A stretch of DNA of 64,000 nucleotides from Anodontia alba (taxonomy: Eukaryota; Mollusca; Bivalvia; Lucinida; Lucinidae): positions 74,459,264 to 74,523,263 of the forward strand of contig OZ024828.1 in NCBI GenBank assembly GCA_964016985.1. The letters run 5' to 3'. Within the stretch, counting starts at the first letter, position 1. Every line of letters starts with the position of its first letter. This document shows positions 59,063 to 64,000 of this stretch, in pieces. The notes beneath the pieces are model-generated. The model made no database searches. It saw nothing but the letters and a program-made list of their open reading frames with translations, and had not been told where the DNA came from. A program made the position numbers and the translations under genes.

Positions 59063-59259
59063 TTTAGCTCAATCCCTTCACCTGTGCCTGATCTTTGAGG
59101 TCAAGGGCTTCATATTATGTGTGATTGAATTTTTTCAATGTTATAACATATAGCATACAACTGCCATCTCCAGAGACAAAGCTACGAACTTTGTGCTCTT
59201 TAAAAACTGGCGGTAGCGCTGGTTGGGGGTATACGTGCCCCACTGGGCACTTTGTCTAG

Positions 59260-59416
59260 TTGGAAATTGACTAGTCGAAATAGTTGTGTTAGAAGAGTCC
59301 TCTCGATGTAAATGGTTTAATCTAGAAAAGTCCAATCCTCAGTACAGGAATCTGTTGGTCTGGATATAGCTCTAGATAAGGTGCTCTCTTTTTTCAACTG
59401 AAAAGTATTGATATGT
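59260..59416. other. Short intron spacer
   Basis: Contains TCTAGATAAGGTGCTCTCTT near 59372; its reverse, AAGAGCACCTTATCTAGAG, occurs near 62428. Confidence 0.4.
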
Positions 59417-61662
59417 TTAGCTCACCTGAGCCGAAGGCTCAGTGTTCGGCTCATTGGTGAGCTTATATGGCAAGGCTGTTGTCTGTCTGTCTGTCTGTGT
59501 GTCATGTGTTCTCATTTTCAAACGTCTTCTCCTCTGGAACCACTGGGCCTTTTGAAGTCAAATTTCATGTGGAGCCTCCATGGGATGGGAGAACGAAAGT
59601 TTGCATATGGGGTCCAGGTCACATGACCAAGATGGCCGCCATGCCCATGTATGGTAAAAACCCTTCAAAAATCTTCTTCTCCGGAACTGCTGTGCCGATT
59701 TGCATGAAACTTGGTATATAGCATCTGGGACGTGCGCCCATCATAAATTGCATAAATGGTGACCCTGGGATGACCTTGACTTATTTTAGGCCAAGGTCAA
59801 ATTTGGTCGCATAGGCGTTTGTATGCGAAAAAGTGAAAATGCATAATAACTTACTTAGGGTTCAGAATACCCCCCCTAAACCATATATATTCTTGTTCCT
59901 TATGATAAGGCACATTAAGTGACATGGATCTAGGGACCCAAGGGCATGCCCCACCCCTTTCATTTCATAAAATGCATAAAATCTTGGAAACCTTTCAGAT
60001 CCCCACCCATAAACCATATATATTCTTGTTCCTTTAGATAAGGCACATTTAGTGACATGGATATTGGGACCCCTGGGTGGTCCAGGTCACATGACCAAGA
60101 TGGCCGCCATGCCCATATATGGTAAAAACCCATCAAAAATCTTCTTCTCCGGAACTGCTGGGCCAATTTGCATGAAACTTGGTATGTAGCATCTGGGACG
60201 TGGGCCCATCATAAATTGCATAAATGGTGACCCTGGGATGACCTTGACCTACTTTAGGCCAAGGTCAAATTTGGTCGCATAGGCATTTGTATGCGAAAAA
60301 GTGAAAATGCATAATAACTTACTTAGGATTCAGAATACCCTCCCTAAACCATATATATTCTCGTTCCTTATGATAAGGCACATTAAGTGACATGGATCTT
60401 GGGACCCCAGGGGGCATGCCCCACCCCCTTCATTTCATAAAATGCATATCTTGGAAACCGTTCAGATCCCCACCCATAAACCATATATCTTCTTGTTCCT
60501 TAAGATAAGGCACATTTAGTGACATGGATCTTGGGAACCTGGGTGTCCCCTGGGAGCATGCCCCACCCCCTTCATTTCACAAAATGCTTAATATCTTGGA
60601 AACCGTTCAGATCCCCACCCATAAACCATATATATTCTTGTTCCTTATGACGAGGCGCATTTAATGACATGGACCATGGATTTCAAGGGGGTCCCCGGGG
60701 GGCATGCCCTACCCCCATTTCATAAAGTGCGTTATATCAGACACCGTTCAGATCCCCAACCATAAACCATATATTCTTGTTCCTTAAGATAAGGCACATT
60801 TAGTGACATGGATCTTGGGACCCCTGGGTGTCCCCCAGGGGCATGCCCCACCCCCTTTTCACAAAATGCTTAATATCTCGGAAATCGTTCAGATCCCCAC
60901 CCATAAATCATATATATTCTTGTTCCTTATGATGAGGCACATTTAGTGACATGGATCATGGAACCCAAGGGGGTCCCCCGGGGGCAGGCCCTACCCCCTT
61001 CATTTCATAAAATGTGTTATATCTCGGAAACCGTTCAGATCCCCACCCATAAACCATATATATTCTTGTTCCTTAAGATAGGGCGCATTTAGTGACATGG
61101 ATCTTGGGACCCCTGGGTGTCCCCCAGGTGCATGCCCCACCCCCTTCATTTCACAAAGTGCTTAATATCTTGGAAACCACCTATAAACTATATATATTCT
61201 TGTTCCTTATGATGAGGCGCATTAAGTGACATGGACCATGGATCCCAAAGGGGTCCCCTGGGGGCATGCCCCACCTCCTTCATTTCATAAAATGTGTTAT
61301 ATCTCGAAAACTATTCAGATCCTCACCCATAAACCATATATATTGTTGTTCCTTATGACAAGCTGCATTTAGTGACATGGATCCCTGGGTCCCCCAGGGG
61401 CATGCCCCACCCGCTCTTTTCATAAAATGCATAATATCTTGGAAACCGTTCAGATCCCCACCCATAAACCATATATATTCTTGTTTTGACTAAGTATGGC
61501 CCTTCTAAAATTTCAGCATTTTAACCTTGTCAGCAAGATATCTCAAAAACTGTTTAAGCCATTGTCTTGAAACCTGACAGGCTGGTAGGGAATGATGAGT
61601 AAATGACCTGATTAACTTGCAGCGGTTGACTCAGGTGAGCATTGTGGCCCATGGGCCTCTTG
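59417..61662 (+). mobile_element. Helitron-like element, TTAGCTCACC family, copy b
   Basis: 5' TTAGCTCACCTGAGCCGAAG hairpin, then a GTCTGTCTGTCTG block. Early units have ACCAAGATGGCCGCCATGCC and CTTGGTATATAGCATCTGGG (59600-60300). Later units of about 170 bp have CCCCACCCATAAACCATATA, TTCTTGTTCCTTA and GGCACATTTAGTGACATGGA (59880-61490). The 3' end is GACTCAGGTGAGC, a GGCCC-AT-GGGCC hairpin and CTCTTG ending at 61662. Two unit types in one element show that the interior is replaceable while the ends are fixed. Confidence 0.8.
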
Positions 61663-61674
61663 TTCTTATTTTTC

Positions 61675-61758
61675 GACAAAAACATATATTGTGGGTACTC
61701 ATTAGAAGCGCTTCGCCGAGGCGCTTCTAATGAGAACCCACTACATATGTTTTTGTTG
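61675..61758. repeat. Palindromic core element standing alone
   Basis: CAAAAACATAT..TGTGGGTACTCATTAGAAGCG and its mirror CGCTTCTAATGAGAACCCAC..ATATGTTTTTG fold with a short loop at CCGAG. It is a diverged form of the core of the MITEs at 7281, 7694 and 14235, without their outer ends. It ends 89 bp before exon (b). Confidence 0.8.
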
Positions 61759-61847
61759 AGAGATAAGAAAAATGTTGTGTGGATACCCTCGCTTATCTGT
61801 AGATATGCTTGGAGTCCCTGAGAATCCCACTACTGGTATTTTTACAG

Positions 61848-61985
61848 GTACAGCTGCTGGAGTTTATTCCCAGATTGTTGACCCTCGCTGATGGAGAAAC
61901 TTCTGATGAACCAGAAAAACCAACATGGTGGCCAGATGATGTACCTTGGGAAAACAACTTAAAACAGTTCACCAGCAAACATGAA
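61848..61985 (+). CDS. NRF1-like transcription factor, internal exon (b)
   Basis: A 46-codon phase 0 exon: acceptor TATTTTTACAG|GTACAG, donor CATGAA|GTAAAA. The protein begins VQLLEFIPRLLTLADG and contains EKPTWWPDDVPWEN, then TSKHE. Vertebrate NRF1 has AQLRAFIPEMLKY followed by CKPIWWPEDIPW at the same place. The tryptophan pair and the P.D.PW motif are the most recognisable part of the family. The spacer between the two motifs is shorter than in vertebrates. Reading past 61985 runs into intron and then a SINE, so I end the exon at the GTAAAA donor, which keeps phase with exon (c). Confidence 0.85.
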
Positions 61986-62058
61986 GTAAAAATTTATGCA
62001 TTTTGCGAGAAAATCAACTCTTTTCTGATTGAAAATTGCACAGATGGTGGTCAGTCTG

Positions 62059-62350
62059 CAATGCTGGCCTCGGTAGCTCAGTCTGATGTGCATCCGGCTG
62101 GTGTTGTGGGTTCAGTCCTGACTTGGTCTGACAACAGTATTTTGTGAAGATTGGTCAAGAAATATTTTCTATGGTCATTCACTCCCTTCTGCTGATTCAA
62201 GTTTCTGGCTAAAGAATGTGCACAAGTACTAGTTAACCACTTAGAGGACTAAGCCGGTCCAGGTAAAGTGTCTTTAGGTAAACTGACCAACTCAACATGA
62301 CCTTCAAAGTGTTGTCTGGGCTGTTAAACTCCAAACCAAAGCAAAAAAAC
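62059..62350 (+). mobile_element. tRNA-derived SINE, second copy
   Basis: TGCTGGCCTCGGTAGCTCAG is the tRNA-like head, with a B-box-like GGGTTCAGTCCTGAC. The body GAAATATTTTCTATGGTCAT, AAAGAATGTGCACAAGTACT and AACTGACCAACTCAACATGA matches 6150-6330. It is more decayed than the 6050 copy. The repeat CAGTCTG at 62052-62058 and 62351-62357 is a likely target duplication. It lies 73 bp downstream of the exon (b) donor. Confidence 0.82.
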
Positions 62351-62357
62351 CAGTCTG

Positions 62358-63035
62358 TGTATTATCTAACCAAGGCCTTTCAGATTCATAGCTCTAGAAA
62401 ATCAGGCACTATCAACACTTTTTGAAAAGAGCACCTTATCTAGAGTTATACACAGTATTTACACTATAAATACCGTACAGTCGCCGCGGATTTTCCACGG
62501 TTCGTGCATTGCGAGCAAACTTTTTTAATTTTCCACATTTCTATTATGTAGTTTTTGCATGAATTTTGCACACATTTTGCGTGAAGTTTTTTCATGCATG
62601 CGAGGGATTTTGTTAGAGTAGCATAAGATTTCCACGCATGAACTTATGTTTCGATGGATGATGCGATAATTTCCCCGCAAAACTTCTTTTCAGCCAAGGT
62701 AGATATTTTTTCGTGGGGAAAGATGGCTGTTTGAATTTGATTTCTTGTCTCTGCTCTGTAACACGAATACCCTATGGAATATTTTGATGATGCTTGGTAC
62801 AAATGTAGAACAGGAGGAGATGATGTGTTGCATTCAAGAATGACAACTGTGGCAGGATCGGTGTGTGTGTGTGCGTGTGTGTGTGCGTGCGCGCGCGTGT
62901 GCGGGGAAGAGGGGGGGCAGGGGTGGACATTTGTTTTTTTTTTTTTTTGTTTTGTTTTTTCTAAAAACCTTCTCTAGTTCTTGTTTTATTTTGTTTCCCT
63001 TGAACCCCGCTGTTTATTGTTTGATTTTGTTGCAG
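62358..63035. other. Intron with GT/GC microsatellite
   Basis: A GT and GC repeat lies at 62861-62900, followed by G-rich and poly-T stretches that act as a pyrimidine-rich lead to the exon (c) acceptor. No other feature identified. Confidence 0.5.
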
Positions 63036-63155
63036 ACTGGTGTAGAACTACTGAGAGAGGTGATCAGGGGTTGCTATAAATATTTAGGACAGGAAAATCT
63101 ACTCAATTGTCCTGACTTCCCAGCAGAAATGAAATCGCTCCCCTCTTCACCACAG
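63036..63155 (+). CDS. NRF1-like transcription factor, internal exon (c)
   Basis: A 40-codon phase 0 exon: acceptor TTTTGTTGCAG|ACTGG, donor CACAG|GTATGT. The protein reads TGVELLREVIRGCYKYLGQE then NLLNCPDF. Vertebrate NRF1 has ALRTIVKNCYKQHGREDLL after the WWPEDIPW block, so CYK..G.E.LL is conserved and the order with exon (b) is right. The exon continues into a less conserved EMKSLPSSPQ stretch. The next exon is expected beyond 64000. I leave the symbol empty because the protein may be a diverged paralogue rather than the single-copy NRF1 orthologue. Confidence 0.82.
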
Positions 63156-63314
63156 GTATGTACATGTATGAGCGTCATTTTTTGCAGCATTCAATAATTG
63201 TATTGTCTGTTAATTGGTTTCAAACGTGTGCAAAAGTGATACTGATTACACAGGAGCCTTGTAAAATAACTTGGCTTATTTGAGCAGTTTTGGATATAGT
63301 ATACTGTAATTACC
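63156..63314. other. Intron sequence, no feature seen
   Basis: Short AT-rich stretch after the exon (c) donor. Confidence 0.4.
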
Positions 63315-63530
63315 CTACATTGGGTGACCTTTCCTTACCATACTTGTCCTAAAATTTCAAAAGTCTATTTTTACCACCTGTTGATGTGTCTAAAATAGTA
63401 CTGGATGAGTGGCAAACAGTGTAGACCCTGATCATATGCTGCATTCTGCAGCGGCTGAATGGGTCTACACTTTCCGTTCAGGCCTATCTGTCCCAACATT
63501 TATGGTTTTTACGGTAATACATGATAATAT
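63315..63530. mobile_element. GCAAACAGTGTAGACC-type MITE
   Basis: GTGGCAAACAGTGTAGACCC and GGGTCTACACTTTCCGTTCA form the internal inverted pair. Outer part CTTACCATACTTGTCCTAAA matches GGACAAGCATGGTAAGG at 11248 in reverse, so this copy is inverted relative to 11087-11305. Confidence 0.65.
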
Positions 63531-63562
63531 GGCTTAAATATTTTAGTATTATTTGTTTTGCT

Positions 63563-63737
63563 TATTATACCCCTGGTATACGAAGTATGCCGAGGGGTAT
63601 ATAGTTTTCTTCTTTCCGTCAGTGCGTGTGTGCATCCGTACGAATTTTAACATTTTGTGTCAAAGTTTTGCGTAAAGTTTTTTCCTTTTGCATATATTTT
63701 TGAAAGCTTACACTTTAGGATGTTGATGTGTGGTTAG
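63563..63737 (+). mobile_element. 5' end of a TTATACCCC-type Helitron-like element
   Basis: TTATACCCCTGGTATACGAA folds with GTATGCCGAGGGGTATA, followed by TATAGTTTTCTTCTTTCCGTC and AAAGTTTTGCGT as in 53314 and 57326. The copy is cut off by the mariner element at 63738. Confidence 0.7.
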
Positions 63738-64000
63738 TACGAGGGTGAGTCAATAACTTATTTCCCGTTGAGATCCACCTCTTCTTTTTCGATGTAATTG
63801 CCCTCTAGTGTGATGCACTTAGACCAACGGTGTTCAAGTGCCATCAGCCCAGAACTGAAAAAGTCGGGGTCCTTTCCATTGACCCACTCCTCAACTGCCA
63901 TCACGACTTCTTCATCAGACTGGAAATGAAGTCCACGGATATCCTTTTTCAAGTTTGGGAATAGGAAGAAGTCGCTAGGAGCTAGGTCAGGCGAATAGGC
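63738..64000 (-). mobile_element. Mariner element, 3' end
   Basis: TACGAGGGTGAGTCAATAA at 63738 is a mariner-like terminal repeat preceded by TA. The transposase stop codon lies 20 bp inside it. The rest of the element is beyond the window. Confidence 0.8.
63758..64000 (-). CDS. Mariner transposase, C-terminal part, open to window edge
   Basis: The 80 visible codons begin AYSPDLAPSDFFLFPNLKKD and run to VDLNGK and a TAA at 63758-63760. YSPDLAPSDFFLFP is the mariner hallmark holding the third catalytic aspartate of the DDD triad (SPDLAPSD; the motif's final D is the catalytic one). HFQSDEEVVMAVEEWV and the closing KCITLEGNYIEKEE block match the usual C-terminus. No stop or frameshift in the visible part, so the copy may be young. 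The N-terminal helix-turn-helix and the first two aspartates lie beyond 64000. Mariner transposases cut and paste at TA sites. Confidence 0.85.
   Translation of the reverse strand, partial: AYSPDLAPSDFFLFPNLKKDIRGLHFQSDEEVVMAVEEWVNGKDPDFFSSGLMALEHRWSKCITLEGNYIEKEEVDLNGK

Larger units (their letters stand above)
53314..59259 (+). mobile_element. Helitron-like element, TTATACCCCCGAC family, copy 1, with two insertions
   Basis: 5' end TTATACCCCCGACAAACGAA folds onto GTATGTGGGGGTATA. A CCGTTCGTACGTACGTTCG microsatellite follows. Units of about 170 bp carry GGTCAAAGTTTTTGCGTT, AAGTTTATAAGACCTCAT, GATTTCATTCATATTTGG and GGGGTCAAG. The 3' end, GGGGGTATACGTGCCC-CACT-GGGCACTTTGTCTAG (59229-59259), contains a 6-bp-stem hairpin 5 bases before CTAG. 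GGGGGTATA is the reverse complement of the 5' TATACCCCC. It is flanked by A and T with no duplication. Two other elements (54120-56422 and 57326-59062) interrupt it; without them it is about 1.9 kb. All features fit a non-autonomous Helitron of the DINE-1/HINE type. Confidence 0.82.
42251..61847 (+). other. 19.6 kb intron of the NRF1-like gene
   Basis: Bounded by GTAAGG at 42251 and TTTTTACAG at 61839-61847. Both flanking exons are phase 0, and the joined reading is MTQ-VQLLEFIP. Nearly all of its length is nested mobile DNA, listed separately. Confidence 0.7.

Noticed and set aside
59063..59259. Tandem duplication of the last 197 bp of the Helitron-like element
   Set aside because: It is better explained as the remaining 3' end of copy 1 after copy 2 inserted, because the left flank at 57325 and right flank at 59063 rejoin exactly.
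61986..62147. Extension of exon (b)
   Set aside because: The open frame runs into a SINE; ending at GTAAAA keeps phase with exon (c) and matches the NRF1 order.

Overview
This is eukaryotic, AT-rich, repeat-dominated DNA, most likely from a bivalve mollusc. I infer that from the kinds of repeats present: families that start with self-complementary TATACCCC or AGCTCACC blocks followed by CCGT/TCTG-type microsatellites and 130-175 bp tandem units, a tRNA-headed SINE, RTE/CR1/Penelope-like retroelement fragments and many hAT and Tc1/mariner-type MITEs. I cannot name the species. There is no operon, rRNA, CRISPR or bacterial-style gene.

The only host gene I can support is on the + strand: three phase-0 coding exons at 42104-42250, 61848-61985 and 63036-63155. 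Joined, they match the end of the DNA-binding/dimerisation domain of nuclear respiratory factor 1 (NRF1; Erect wing in flies, P3A2 in sea urchin). Earlier and later exons were not found; later ones probably lie beyond 64000. The first intron visible here is 19.6 kb long and almost entirely mobile DNA.

Layout. 0-5 kb: a reverse-oriented tandem-repeat element, AT-rich unique DNA, and a patch with two perfect CRE octamers. 5-16 kb: a LINE remnant, a full SINE with target duplication, three copies of a TIR element with a palindromic core, and hAT-like and Tc1-like MITEs. 16.6-20.3 kb: a satellite-like array of about 170 bp units interrupted by another tandem-repeat element. 20-30 kb: several decayed LINE and Penelope-like reverse transcriptase fragments and a 1.4 kb hAT element with a perfect 8-bp target duplication. 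30-42 kb: a long-armed foldback element, a Helitron-like element ending in CTAG, a hAT-like MITE with 5-bp target duplications and a BED-finger remnant. 42-61.7 kb: the large intron, with two stacks of nested elements. 63.7-64 kb: the C-terminus of a mariner transposase that runs off the window.

The most informative result is that several insertion events can be read exactly. One RTE LINE (44314-48238) sits inside another, flanked by a perfect 13-bp duplication that rejoins the older reading frame. That pair lies inside a Helitron-like element, which itself lies inside a further one. At 53314-59259 one Helitron-like element contains two others, and for both the undamaged target sequence can be recovered with no target duplication and an A|T insertion point. 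At least three families share one terminal design, which supports a common transposition mechanism.
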